A stretch of 33,519 nt of DNA from Okeania sp. SIO2F4 (GTDB lineage: Bacteria; Cyanobacteriota; Cyanobacteriia; Cyanobacteriales; Microcoleaceae), in NCBI RefSeq assembly GCF_010672385.1, contig NZ_JAAHGT010000028.1, positions 1 to 33,519 of the forward strand. Reading direction: 5' to 3'. A program made the position numbers and the translations under genes. Below are positions 7,971 to 15,915 of the stretch, piece after piece; the stretch's first letter is position 1, and every line of letters starts with the position of its first letter. Below the pieces are notes generated by a model. That model ran no database searches, was not told the DNA's origin, and worked only from the letters and a program-made list of their open reading frames with translations.

Positions 7971-8459
7971 TTACTGTTTGATATAAGGTGATAGTTCATC
8001 CCACAAATTCGGAAAACTAGCTTTAAAAGAATCAGGTTTAGCTATTTCCATATCTTGATACTCAAAACCTGGAGCAACAGATTCTCCCAGTAAACCAAAT
8101 TCACCTTCTTCAAGTATTGCTGCTTTCCAACAATCTTTTGGTACTAATAGTTGAGGAGTGTGACCTTTAGCAACATCAAAGCCAAGTTTAAATTTTGACA
8201 ATTTTCCTTGTGGGTCAACAATTAAATAAGTTATGGGAGAACCAATGTGAAAATAATGAATAACATCTGATTCATTCTTATGAAAGTGGTTAATTGGGTG
8301 GTCATCAGTGAGCAGATAATAAATGGAAGTAAGCAACTTTCTTTCACCTCCTTCTCTATCAGTATTTACAGTTAGATCGGAACGGTAGGTTTCTTTAAAA
8401 TAACCTCCTTCGATATGTTTAACTAGAGATAATTTTTCAATTATATTTTGCTTGTTCAT
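7971..8459 (-). CDS. Cupin superfamily protein, DUF985 (cupin_5)
   Basis: Protein of 162 residues matching the DUF985/cupin_5 pattern: IEGGYFKETYRSD near the N-terminus, TSIYYLLTDDHPINHFHKNESDVIHYFHIGSPI in the middle, and PQLLVPKDCWKAAILEEGEFGLLGESVAPGFEYQDMEIA near the end. This is a double-stranded beta-helix fold related to yeast YML079w, with no established reaction. The HFHKNESDVIHYFHIG stretch supplies the usual cupin histidines and an acidic residue. AGAGG lies 11 bases upstream of the ATG at 8459. It is transcribed towards the tandem arrays. No partner gene is close, so its substrate cannot be inferred. Confidence 0.85.
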   Translation of the reverse strand: MNKQNIIEKLSLVKHIEGGYFKETYRSDLTVNTDREGGERKLLTSIYYLLTDDHPINHFHKNESDVIHYFHIGSPITYLIVDPQGKLSKFKLGFDVAKGHTPQLLVPKDCWKAAILEEGEFGLLGESVAPGFEYQDMEIAKPDSFKASFPNLWDELSPYIKQ

Positions 8460-8600
8460 TAATAATTAAACCTCTGAAAGTAGTATAGAGAAAATTAAGT
8501 AGGTATTTCTTTGAGGCAAAGAGGAAGTTAGTAATATAAAAAATATTGGTAACTTTTTGCTATTACTATCATTTACTATCAGCACTTCCAACAAAGAGAA

Positions 8601-8725
8601 GTCATTTCAGTTATCAGTTATCAGTTATTATTATCTCCTCCTAAAGTTGGAGGTTTGAAATCCGAAATTTCCTTTTTTATCCCCTTGAAAGAGGAGACTT
8701 GACACCTTATTTCTTGGTCAAAATA
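8601..8725. repeat. Dispersed repeat with short tandem ATCAGTT run and hairpin, copy 1
   Basis: It starts GTCATTTCAGTTATCAG and contains CCTCC (8637-8641) paired with GGAGG (8649-8653). It then runs through TTTCCTTTTTTATCCCCTTG. A second copy is at 24182-24315. The paired arms differ in both copies in a compensating way (CCTCC/GGAGG here, CCTCT/AGAGG there). The rest of 8460-8840 holds no gene. 8715-8840 is the downstream part of the EF-hand duplication. Confidence 0.65.
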
Positions 8726-9480
8726 ATATTTGACAAAATACTTTAGTAGTTCTATGGAGATAGTTAGGCAGGTCGGTATAACTTCTTTCTAGGAGAAATA
8801 TTCCGACCAAAACTGCTACTTGTTTATCATTACTAAAGTTTTATGAATCTACTAATACTCCATAGGGAAGGGGAGAATTGTCTTTATCACCCCCAATTTC
8901 AAACCAGTAACGTCTATGAGCTTCAACAAACTCCTCTCGACTGATGGAACCTGACTTATCTAAGTCAATACTATCAAAAGCTTGGTCAGCATGTTCAGGC
9001 TGTTGTGAGCCAGTGTATACTGCTAGGTACTTTCGGTACTCTTCGCGAGATATTTGCCCAGAATTATCGGTGTCAATGATATCGAAGAAAATTTCGTTTT
9101 TACGTCTGGCTACTTCAAGTATTTTATCTGGTGATTCAATCAAGGATACAGTCTTTGCAACTTTAGCAATCAAATCTTCTTCGGTAATTCGAGTGGTACT
9201 ATCAACTGGTTCCCCTCCAGCAATGAAATACTGAAATAGAGAATGGCACATCTCGCGAATTTCTTCATTCTTTGATGAATCATTTTGAAGTTGAATTAAA
9301 CGATTTGCAATTTCTTCAAAGTCGGAGAGGGTTAAAACCCCATTTTGATCGACATCCATGAGTTTGAAGTAAGTCTTCATTCTGGTACGCCAAACACTGG
9401 ATGATAAAAATTGTTCTGGAGACATTGTTACTAATAATTCAAGAAAACTATATGAATGTCTTGATATTATCATTATCTAT
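8715..9480. repeat. Segmental duplication, copy 1 (EF-hand gene plus flanks)
   Basis: The gene, about 55 bases upstream (TCAAGAAAACTATATGAA block) and about 125 bases downstream (GTCAAAATAATAT to TTGTTTATCATTACTAAAG) match 9796-10711. This copy has the uninterrupted CTTGTTTATCATTACT site (about 8819-8834), where the other copy carries a MITE. Confidence 0.85.
8841..9425 (-). CDS. EF-hand calcium-binding protein, calerythrin-like, paralogue 1
   Basis: Protein of 194 residues with three good EF-hand loops: D24-VDQNGVLTLSD35, D118-TDNSGQISREE129 and D154-LDKSGSISREE165. A degenerate second hand (about 73-85) gives the four-hand layout of calerythrin and sarcoplasmic calcium-binding proteins, which act as Ca2+ buffers or sensors. 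I start at the ATG at 9425 because the paralogue at 10074-10655 begins with the same MSPEQFLSSSVW; a start 16 codons earlier (9473) is open but not conserved. There is no signal peptide. Both paralogues and their flanks are part of one segmental duplication. The neighbours give no clue to a partner. Confidence 0.85.
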   Translation of the reverse strand: MSPEQFLSSSVWRTRMKTYFKLMDVDQNGVLTLSDFEEIANRLIQLQNDSSKNEEIREMCHSLFQYFIAGGEPVDSTTRITEEDLIAKVAKTVSLIESPDKILEVARRKNEIFFDIIDTDNSGQISREEYRKYLAVYTGSQQPEHADQAFDSIDLDKSGSISREEFVEAHRRYWFEIGGDKDNSPLPYGVLVDS

Positions 9481-9559
9481 ACAGAACGAAGAATTCATTA
9501 ATTGATAATGGATAATTACAAGAAGGTTAAAACCGTTACGGAATTGAAGATTAAGGAAA

Positions 9560-9690
9560 TATTATTTCTTCTCTTGGTCTCATGGATATGGCTCCGAGAA
9601 CTCCCCATCCCATCCTAAGGTCATGCTCTGCTTTCCGACCGCTTTTTTTTTCCTTGAAAGGGAAGGCTAATAAAGCTGAATTGTGTAATT
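9560..9690. repeat. GC-rich mosaic repeat (family E), degenerate copy 1
   Basis: It contains GGATATGGCTCC, CCATCCCATCCT and GCTTTCCGACCGCTTTTTTT, diverged forms of the modules at 11688-11990, 15149-15285, 15520-15800 and 30690-31120. It is followed by TTAATAATTATTAATTATT. The rest of the gap between the EF-hand genes shows no gene. Confidence 0.65.
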
Positions 9691-9927
9691 AATAATTATT
9701 AATTATTCGGTAAAGTTATAAGCTTTTGATTCTCAAATTTCCCCTGATTTTAGGACAAGTCCTCAGAAATGAATTAGTCAAAACTACCATGCTCAAAGTC
9801 AAAATAATATATGACAAAATAATTGTGTTGTGAAAAAAATTTAGTAGTTTTATGGAGATAGTTAGGCAGGTCGGTAAAACTTCTTTTTTAGAAAAATATT
9901 CCGACCAAAACCGCTACTTGTTTATCA

Positions 9928-10050
9928 GGCGTTGGTAAATCAAGAGATGAAACTTTAAAAGTAATCTGTTTTAATTCCTCTAAATATTTAACCAGAGTAA
10001 CTGGTGGGTATCACCCCTAGTCGAAAATCATCCCACCAATTACCAACGCC
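9928..10050. mobile_element. MITE with perfect 11-bp terminal inverted repeats and 8-bp target duplication
   Basis: Ends are GGCGTTGGTAA (9928-9938) and TTACCAACGCC (10040-10050). GTTTATCA flanks both sides (9920-9927 and 10051-10058). The duplicated locus at 8820-8830 has a single GTTTATCA, the empty site. The element is 123 bp and non-coding. An 8-bp duplication with GG-starting ends fits several families, ISL3 among them. The parent transposase is not in the window. Confidence 0.92.
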
Positions 10051-10073
10051 GTTTATCATTACTAACTAAAGTT

Positions 10074-10655
10074 CTATGAATCTACTAATACTCCATAAGG
10101 AAGGGGAGAATTATCTTTTTCATCGCCAATTTCATACCAGTAGAGTCTATGAGCTTCGACAAATTCCTCACGACTGATGGAACCTGACTTATCTAAGTCA
10201 ATACTATCAAAAGCTTGGTCAGCACGGTCAGGTTGTTCTACTCCCGTGTATACTGCCAGGTACTTCCGGTACTCTTCGCGGGATATTTGTCCAGAGTGAT
10301 CGGTGTCTATAATATCGAAGAAGAGTTCGTTTTTGTGCCTAGATAATGCAAGTGCTTTATCTAGTTCAGTTAAGGATACGATCTTTGCAACATTAGCAAT
10401 CAAATCTTCTTGGCTAATTCGAGTGTTACTATCAACTGGTCTCCCTGCAGCCATAAAATTTTGAAATAGAGAATGACACATCTCGCGAATTTCTTCGTTT
10501 CTTGATGAATCATTTTGAAGTTGAATTAAACGATTTGCAATTTCTTCAAAGTCGGAGAGGGTCAAGACGCCATTTTGATCGACATCCATGAGTTTGAAGT
10601 AGGTCTTGATTCTGGTACGCCAAACACTGGATGATAAAAATTGTTCTGGAGACAT
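10074..10655 (-). CDS. EF-hand calcium-binding protein, calerythrin-like, paralogue 2
   Basis: Protein of 193 residues, closely similar to the product of 8841-9425. It has the same start (MSPEQFLSSSVWRTR), the same three EF loops (DVDQNGVLTLSD, DTDHSGQISREE, DLDKSGSISREE) and the same C-terminus (NSPLPYGVLVDS). The variable part is the helix between hands two and three (SLTELDKALALSRH for SLIESPDKILEVARRK), where one residue is lost. Ca2+-binding positions are unchanged, so both copies should bind calcium. Upstream sequences are also conserved for about 55 bases, so the promoters may be shared in kind. A MITE lies between this gene's stop and its ancestral downstream sequence, 24 bases from the gene. 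Confidence 0.85.
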   Translation of the reverse strand: MSPEQFLSSSVWRTRIKTYFKLMDVDQNGVLTLSDFEEIANRLIQLQNDSSRNEEIREMCHSLFQNFMAAGRPVDSNTRISQEDLIANVAKIVSLTELDKALALSRHKNELFFDIIDTDHSGQISREEYRKYLAVYTGVEQPDRADQAFDSIDLDKSGSISREEFVEAHRLYWYEIGDEKDNSPLPYGVLVDS

Positions 10656-10721
10656 TTCTACTTATAAGTCAAGAAAACTATATGAACGTCTTGATATTAT
10701 CATTATCTATAACGATTTAGT

Positions 10722-10901
10722 AGGACTGAGACAATTTCTGGGCAGAAAAATGCTTGAAAGTTAGTCTAGATAAAGGAATAACGTCAGAGCAATAAAAATG
10801 GCTATAACCCGTGCTTATAAAGGAATTACACCTTTTCGACGTAAAAGCCTGTAGCTGTCTATATTTGAGCTTATTTTTTGCTGCTTTTTTGTGTCAGTCC
10901 C
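10722..10901 (-). repeat. MITE family A, 180 bp, copy 1
   Basis: Ends are AGGACTGAGACA (10722-10733) and TGTGTCAGTCCC (10890-10901). The reverse complement aligns along its length with 16957-17136, which is also 180 bp. TTAGT lies at 10717-10721 and again at 10903-10907. No coding capacity. Confidence 0.75.
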
Positions 10902-10987
10902 GTTAGTTATAATTACTGATTAGCCGATCGTACTTTGATACTTTTGACAGTTAAAATGGCTTCAAACCTGATACAGATAACGGAAAT

Positions 10988-11076
10988 AGGACTTACGCAT
11001 AGACCATATATGTAGAGTTCAAAAACTATAACGTTATAGTTTTTTGCGCTATATGTAGTACCCATCCGTAAGTCCT
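10988..11076. repeat. MITE family B, 89 bp, copy 1
   Basis: Ends are AGGACTTACG and CGTAAGTCCT, a perfect 10-bp pair. In the centre is the perfect palindrome AAAACTATAACGTTATAGTTTT. Other copies are at 32770-32858, 33018-33060 (cut), 33199-33288 and from 33504 at the window edge. Confidence 0.85.
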
Positions 11077-11277
11077 GGGAAATACATTAATAGGGTAAAA
11101 ATGGCTCAAAGCTAAATATATGAACAAACAGTTTAATTTGAGGTAAAATCATTCCTGTATCAGCTTTTGATGCTGTTTTGAAGGTATTTTTTACTAAAGT
11201 CTGGCTATCAACAGGTTAAATATCTATAACGTCTTCTCTAGTTACAACTATTGATTGCTTTACCAGTTACCATCAAT

Positions 11278-11366
11278 AGACATCTCTAAGAATAAAAAAT
11301 CAAATCAATTATCGAACATAAATTATCATTCCCCTACTCCCTACTCCCTCTTTTCTGGAAATGTCT
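11278..11366. repeat. MITE family C, copy 2
   Basis: Ends are AGACATCTCT and GGAAATGTCT, with the interior shared with 3844-3953 and 33374-33469. It lies between two similar 23-base stretches ending TATAACGTCTT (11214-11236 and 11370-11392). Confidence 0.6.
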
Positions 11367-11475
11367 AATAGGTCAAATATTTATAACGTCTTAGTATTTA
11401 GGATCGTCAATATTTCATTATTCAAGAGTCGGCAGTTAAAATTGAAAAATTAAATATGCCTCAGCTAATAATTAC

Positions 11476-11598
11476 CTAAGTAGGTTGGGATTAAACATTA
11501 TTGTTATAACTAGGCAAGAGGAAAAAGGCAAGAGAGGAAGGATGTTGAGCAATTCTAGTTTTCTTGACATACTTTTGTTTTCCAACCTACTTACTTAG
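11476..11598. repeat. Candidate inverted-repeat element
   Basis: CTAAGTAGGTTGG at 11476-11488 and CCAACCTACTTACTTAG at 11582-11598 form imperfect inverted ends around about 90 non-coding bases. There is a single copy in the window, so this is weaker than the other families. Confidence 0.4.
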
Positions 11599-11619
11599 AC
11601 AAAATTATTTGTATATTTG

Positions 11620-11990
11620 CGAATCAATTATAACAATTATTAATAATTAATAATTAATTATTAATTATTCAGCTTACTCTGCCTCCCCAATAAAGGGGAA
11701 AAAGCGGTCGGAAAGCGGAGCATTCCGTCAGGATGGGATGGCGAGGAAACCTCGCCATATCCAATCGACCAAGAGAGCAGTCGGAAAGCGGAGCATGAGT
11801 AGGATGGGATGGCGTTAGCGCACTTCGGAGCTCCTCTGCAAGAGGCAGCGGGTCCGTAGGAGCGGGTTTCCCGAAGAAAGCAGAGCCGCTCCGCAATTCA
11901 AGTCGCTCCGCGTTTCGCTGCGCGACATGAAAAACGCGCGTTGTGCGGAACGCTAAACGCCATATCCAATCTCCCAAAAGAGAAAAGTGC
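11620..11990. repeat. GC-rich mosaic repeat (family E), copy 2
   Basis: An AT-rich palindromic lead (TTAATAATTAATAATTAATT) is followed by AAAAAGCGGTCGGAAAGCGG, AGCATTCCGTCAGGATGGGA and GCGAGGAAACCTCGCC, then a second, altered round of the same modules and a CGCGACATGAAAAACGCGCG block. Its base composition is far richer in GC than its surroundings. A 102-codon frame across it is an artefact of the repeat. The rest of 10656-12166 has no gene. Confidence 0.75.
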
Positions 11991-12166
11991 TCTTGAATTT
12001 CCTGATATTCAATTCCCTCACGGTTTTAACCAGAAGTAATTATCGATTATCCATTAATGAACTCTTGCCTACCTCTTCCAAATATGAAATTAGTTCTGTC
12101 GAGGGTGCTTAGTTTACCGTTGAATGCTTACTATTTTATCTGCACAAAATCCGGAGATATGAATAT

Positions 12167-13915
12167 TTACTTCTCTGCCATTTTGTCTAATTTTTCTCTA
12201 ACAGATAACTGAAAGCCTGACTTGAACATTAATATCAATCCCAAGGCTGATAAGACAAAAACGATAATTGCACCTTCTATATAACCCCCTGTTAATAAAA
12301 CAGAACCTGATAGAAAGGTAAAACAAGTTATACAAGTAAAAATCAAAGTTTTTAAAGCTAAATTAATCCGTTTTAATAACCGATCGTTTTCAATAGAACG
12401 AACTCTAAATTGAATTTCACCATCTTCAATTCTTGTTTCTAGTTGGCGGATTAAAATTTCACTTTTATTTGGTTGTTGCAATTTATATTTAATAAAATCT
12501 CTTGTTTGTTTTGCCAGTTCACCTACTATTCTACTTCTGCCTTGAGCAACAGTTAAGCTTTTGACAAAAGGTTGAGAACAACTAACTAAACTATAGTCAG
12601 GGTCGAGTTCTCTAGCAATACCATCTAGAGTAGTTAGTGATTTAAGAATAAAAGTCATTTGAGAAGGCAGACGAAATGGTTGTTGTTCAAATAACACATA
12701 AAGTTCTTCCTTTATTTCATCAAAATTATAAAAATCAACAGGTTTATCGGTGAAATTTTCCAATAAAAAATTAACTAATCTTCTTACAGGCATCATATCC
12801 GGCATTGGTTCAATTAAACCAATGGTAATTAAAGTATTCAACACCCGATCGACATCTTTTTTTAACACAGCAAAAAATGTTTGAATCATTTGGTCTTTTG
12901 TCAATGACTTTACCTCAGCCATCATGCCAAAATCATAAAAAATCACCTCACCATCTAAACTAACTGCTAAATTTCCTGGATGAGGATCGGCTTGAAAAAA
13001 ACCATCCAATAATAACTGTTTTAAATAACAACAAACTCCTATTTGATTAATCCGCTTCGGATTAAGATTACAAGCTTCTATTCGCATCCGGTCATTAATT
13101 TTAATTCCAGGTAAATACTCAAGAGTTATAACTTTTTCTGTAGTGTGAGTCCAATAAACACGAGGTACTATTATTTCTGGATACCCTTTAAAGTTTTCCC
13201 GAAAGCGGTCAGCATTTTTCCCTTCATTCACATAGTCAATTTCTTGATAAAGAATGGTAAAAAAATCATAATAAATAGCATCTAAATCATACCTCTTAGC
13301 CCAAGCAAAATATTTTTGACAAAAACGGATAACATTTTTAACAGCTTTCACATCTAAGTCAAATAAAGGTTTTAACCCAGGACGTTGTATTTTAACTACA
13401 ACTTCTTCTCCCGTTTGTAAATTAGCTTTATGTACTTGTCCAAGACTTGCTGCAGCAATAGGGCGTTCCTGAAAATCTCGATACAGAGAATAAAGAGAAT
13501 TGCCAAGTTCCGACTCAATAATAGCGATCGCTTCTGTAGTCTCAAAAGCAGGCACTTGGTCTTGTAGTTTTCCTAGCTCTTCTACATATTCTTTCGGCAA
13601 TATATCAGCTCGTGTAGATAGAGATTGACCTATTTTAATAAAAGTTGGACCTAAATTGAGCATAGTCTTCACTAACCACTCAGCCCGACGCTTTCTTATA
13701 GAAGAAGATTTATTTTGAAATAAATTATCCCACCATAAAAACAAAAAAAATTTTCCGGCGGCACTAAAAACATCTATTTGTCTGGTCAGGGGAGAATATT
13801 GGGTGCGTTGCCAACGAAGGGACTTAGAAACATTTTTAGTGAGCATACTATATGTAAATCTATCAGAAAATCTTGAAAGAGGACTGCCGTTATAATCTTT
13901 ACTTACAAAAAACAT
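12167..13915 (-). CDS. AarF/ABC1/UbiB-family atypical kinase
   Basis: Protein of 582 residues. The family signature KxGQ is at 94-97 within GPTFIKIGQSLSTRADILP. The Ala-rich loop AAASLGQVHKA is at 154-164, the conserved VVKIQRPG at 173-180, DPHPGN at 310-315 and YDFG at 327-330. The C-terminus has two hydrophobic segments (about 533-573), probably membrane anchors. ABC1/UbiB proteins are ATP-binding and support isoprenoid quinone metabolism. In cyanobacteria the paralogues are linked to plastoquinone and tocopherol lipids, and which one this is cannot be settled here. The start is uncertain: the ATG at 13915 and an internal ATG at 13846 both lack a Shine-Dalgarno. An 80-bp tandem duplication lies about 70 bases upstream. 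Confidence 0.9.
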   Translation of the reverse strand: MFFVSKDYNGSPLSRFSDRFTYSMLTKNVSKSLRWQRTQYSPLTRQIDVFSAAGKFFLFLWWDNLFQNKSSSIRKRRAEWLVKTMLNLGPTFIKIGQSLSTRADILPKEYVEELGKLQDQVPAFETTEAIAIIESELGNSLYSLYRDFQERPIAAASLGQVHKANLQTGEEVVVKIQRPGLKPLFDLDVKAVKNVIRFCQKYFAWAKRYDLDAIYYDFFTILYQEIDYVNEGKNADRFRENFKGYPEIIVPRVYWTHTTEKVITLEYLPGIKINDRMRIEACNLNPKRINQIGVCCYLKQLLLDGFFQADPHPGNLAVSLDGEVIFYDFGMMAEVKSLTKDQMIQTFFAVLKKDVDRVLNTLITIGLIEPMPDMMPVRRLVNFLLENFTDKPVDFYNFDEIKEELYVLFEQQPFRLPSQMTFILKSLTTLDGIARELDPDYSLVSCSQPFVKSLTVAQGRSRIVGELAKQTRDFIKYKLQQPNKSEILIRQLETRIEDGEIQFRVRSIENDRLLKRINLALKTLIFTCITCFTFLSGSVLLTGGYIEGAIIVFVLSALGLILMFKSGFQLSVREKLDKMAEK

Positions 13916-13985
13916 AAGTCAACGGTTTAACGGTTAGATTAATTTCAACCAGAAAGTATTTTCGGGTTGAAGTACAAAACATTTG

Positions 13986-14144
13986 TTTTTGCTTTTTAAT
14001 TGTATCAGGGGAGGGAAATAATTTTAATCATAATCGTGATTAGTTTAACTGTAAATATTCAGCTATTTTTGCGTTTTAATTGTATCAGAGGAGGGAAATA
14101 ATTTTAATCATAATCGTGATTAGTTTAACTGTAAGTATTCAGCT
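13986..14144. repeat. 80-bp direct duplication upstream of the ABC1 kinase gene
   Basis: Units 13986-14064 and 14066-14144 are nearly identical (TTTTAATTGTATCAG, GAGGGAAATAATTTTAATCA, GTGATTAGTTTAACTGTA blocks). Each contains the short inverted repeat AATCA-TAATCG-TGATT. They lie in the promoter-side region of the minus-strand gene, so they could duplicate a regulatory site. Confidence 0.8.
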
Positions 14145-15060
14145 TTTAGTAGTAAACTATCAGCGACTCATAATAATAATTATTTCTGACGGTTAAGGGA
14201 TTGTAGTTTGGCAGTAAATTTTGATTTTCTGTTGATTTGTTAATTGATTTTACCTCCTTAATTAAGAAATAGTTGTTTGTGTAGTATTCCCTAGGATATG
14301 GCTAATACCTGATAGCTGAATATCTATCTTTAATTTACCAGTATAACCTTAAACAAACTCAACTTAAGAGAAGGCAAAGAATAGCTCAATTCAAAGAATT
14401 CATTAATTAATACTTGCTCAATTATTTCCAAATATATTATCCCTGCTCATAACCCTTATTCTAATTATACAGTATATTCCATCTTTGTGAAGTACAACCG
14501 TAGCAAATAAGATGCTATTACTACAAATATCTAATTGTTAATATCTGTAGTTTATATACAACCGAATATGATGTAATTCTCAAGCTAAAAATTTAACAAT
14601 AGCTAAGAAAACTAATATTAGATTAAAGTCAGTAAATGCTTCAGTTTGAAAACTTGTTTGAAAACAGCTAAACAGTAAGCATTCAGCCGTCAGCTAGCCT
14701 CCGGGGTCGGAACTACGCTCTTCAGCTATCAGTTATTAACTGATTCTTACACGCTCAGGAGGAATTCAGGGCTATTTCATTCTAGAATCAAGTGACGATT
14801 TTACTAGCTTTTAGAGATTGGTTGATATAACCTTCAATCTTGCAAAAGGCATATTTTCGTGGTTTGCACAAAAAGTCAGAAATTAGAACGAAATAGCCCA
14901 GGGAGGAATTGGTCTCCAAAGAAAATTAAAAGTTATGAATAAAAAGGTTCCTTTTAGCTAACCTTAGTAAGTTAAGCTCCTACACAGAATTGATTACCTA
15001 CTCTAATTCTCTGTAACCCTTGCAGTAAAAAGGTTTCAATTTTGGAAAATGTTTCAACAA
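14145..15060. other. Gene-free stretch with one inverted-repeat element
   Basis: No reading frame of substance. It holds the element at 14769-14899 described separately. The remainder is AT-rich with short CAGCTATCAG-type repeats near 14690-14750. Confidence 0.45.
14769..14899. repeat. MITE-like element (family F), 131 bp
   Basis: Ends are GGGCTATTTCATTCTAGAAT and, read inwards from the other side, GGGCTATTTCGTTCTAATTT, an inverted pair of about 17 matched bases in 20. The flanks AGGAGGAATT (14757-14766) and AGGGAGGAATT (14900-14910) resemble an imperfect target duplication. One copy in the window. Confidence 0.65.
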
Positions 15061-15290
15061 TTAATAATTAATAATTAATAATTAATAATTAATTATTAAT
15101 TATTACCTCTCCTTGAAAACGGATAGGATTGACTAATCATGAAAAATTTTTTCTTCTCAAGGGGAGATTGGATATGGCGAACTTCGAAGCGGCTCTGCAA
15201 GAGCGGGAGACCTCGCCATCCCATCCTGACGGAATGCTGCGCTTTCCGACCGCTTTTTTCCCCTTAAAAGGGGAGGCGCATACCCACAAT
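15061..15290. repeat. GC-rich mosaic repeat (family E), copy 3, with AT palindrome
   Basis: A TTAATAATTAATAATTAATA run (15061-15107) precedes TTCTCAAGGGGAGATTGGAT. Then come GACCTCGCCATCCCATCCTG, ACGGAATGC and TTTCCGACCGCTTTTTTCCC, closing with AAAAGGGGAGGC. The 69-codon frame here is a repeat artefact. Confidence 0.75.
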
Positions 15291-15519
15291 TTCTCGGTAA
15301 TTAATTTTGTGTACCTGCTTATTACGTTTCAAAGCTGAATGTTAATAGCTGGATGCTTACGCTAAACACAGCATTTACTAAGATGAAATCTTTAGGTAAA
15401 AGTTTTCCTAATTTCAAGAAAAAGATGATAAGTTTTGTATTCCCAGCAATGCTGAAAAATTGTTGGAGAGAACTTTACCAATGGATAATTGATAATTAAT
15501 CAATTAGGCTTTATTGCCT

Positions 15520-15910
15520 TCTATTTCAAGAGAAAAAGCGGTCGTTTAGCTAGCGCACAACTTCGCACTTCAGCTGTCTGTCGCCGACATGAAAAACTTT
15601 TGCGGAGCATTCCCTAGGAAAGTTTCCCGTAGGGTGGGATGGCGAGGTTTCCCGCTCTTACAGAACCGCTCCACAATTCAAGTTGCTCCGCGTTTCGCTT
15701 TCCTACGGAATGCTAACACGCGACATGAAAAACGCGCGTTGTGCGGAGCGCTAAACGCCATATCCAATCGACCAAGAGTAGAAAAAAAATTCCTTGAGCG
15801 CCAATCCTATCTGTTATCAGAAGAAGTAATTAATTATTAATTATTAATTGTTGAAGGTTTTCCTTGAGGTAATTATCCATTATTCATTATCCATTATCAA
15901 TTAATGAACT
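15520..15910. repeat. GC-rich mosaic repeat (family E), copy 4
   Basis: It shares CCGTAGGGTGGGATGGCGAG, AATTCAAGTTGCTCCGCGTT, GACATGAAAAACGCGCGTTG and CGCCATATCCAATCGACC with copy 2, in a different order and with extra pieces. It ends in TTAATTATTAATTATTAATT. An 83-codon plus-strand frame is not a gene. Confidence 0.75.
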
Positions 15911-15915
15911 GCTCT

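Larger units (their letters stand above)
9796..10711. repeat. Segmental duplication, copy 2 (with MITE insertion)
   Basis: Matches 8715-9480 through the EF-hand gene and its flanks, with two interruptions downstream of the gene: a short AATTGTGTTGTGAAAAAA stretch near 9820 and the 123-bp inverted-repeat element at 9928-10050. Confidence 0.85.

Noticed and set aside
8944-9234. Plus-strand frame opposite the first EF-hand gene
   Set aside because: It is a complementary-strand shadow of a clear EF-hand protein.
11669-11977. 102-codon minus-strand frame
   Set aside because: It is made entirely of the GC-rich mosaic repeat. The frames at 15129-15338, 15589-15840 and 30854-31060 are the same artefact.
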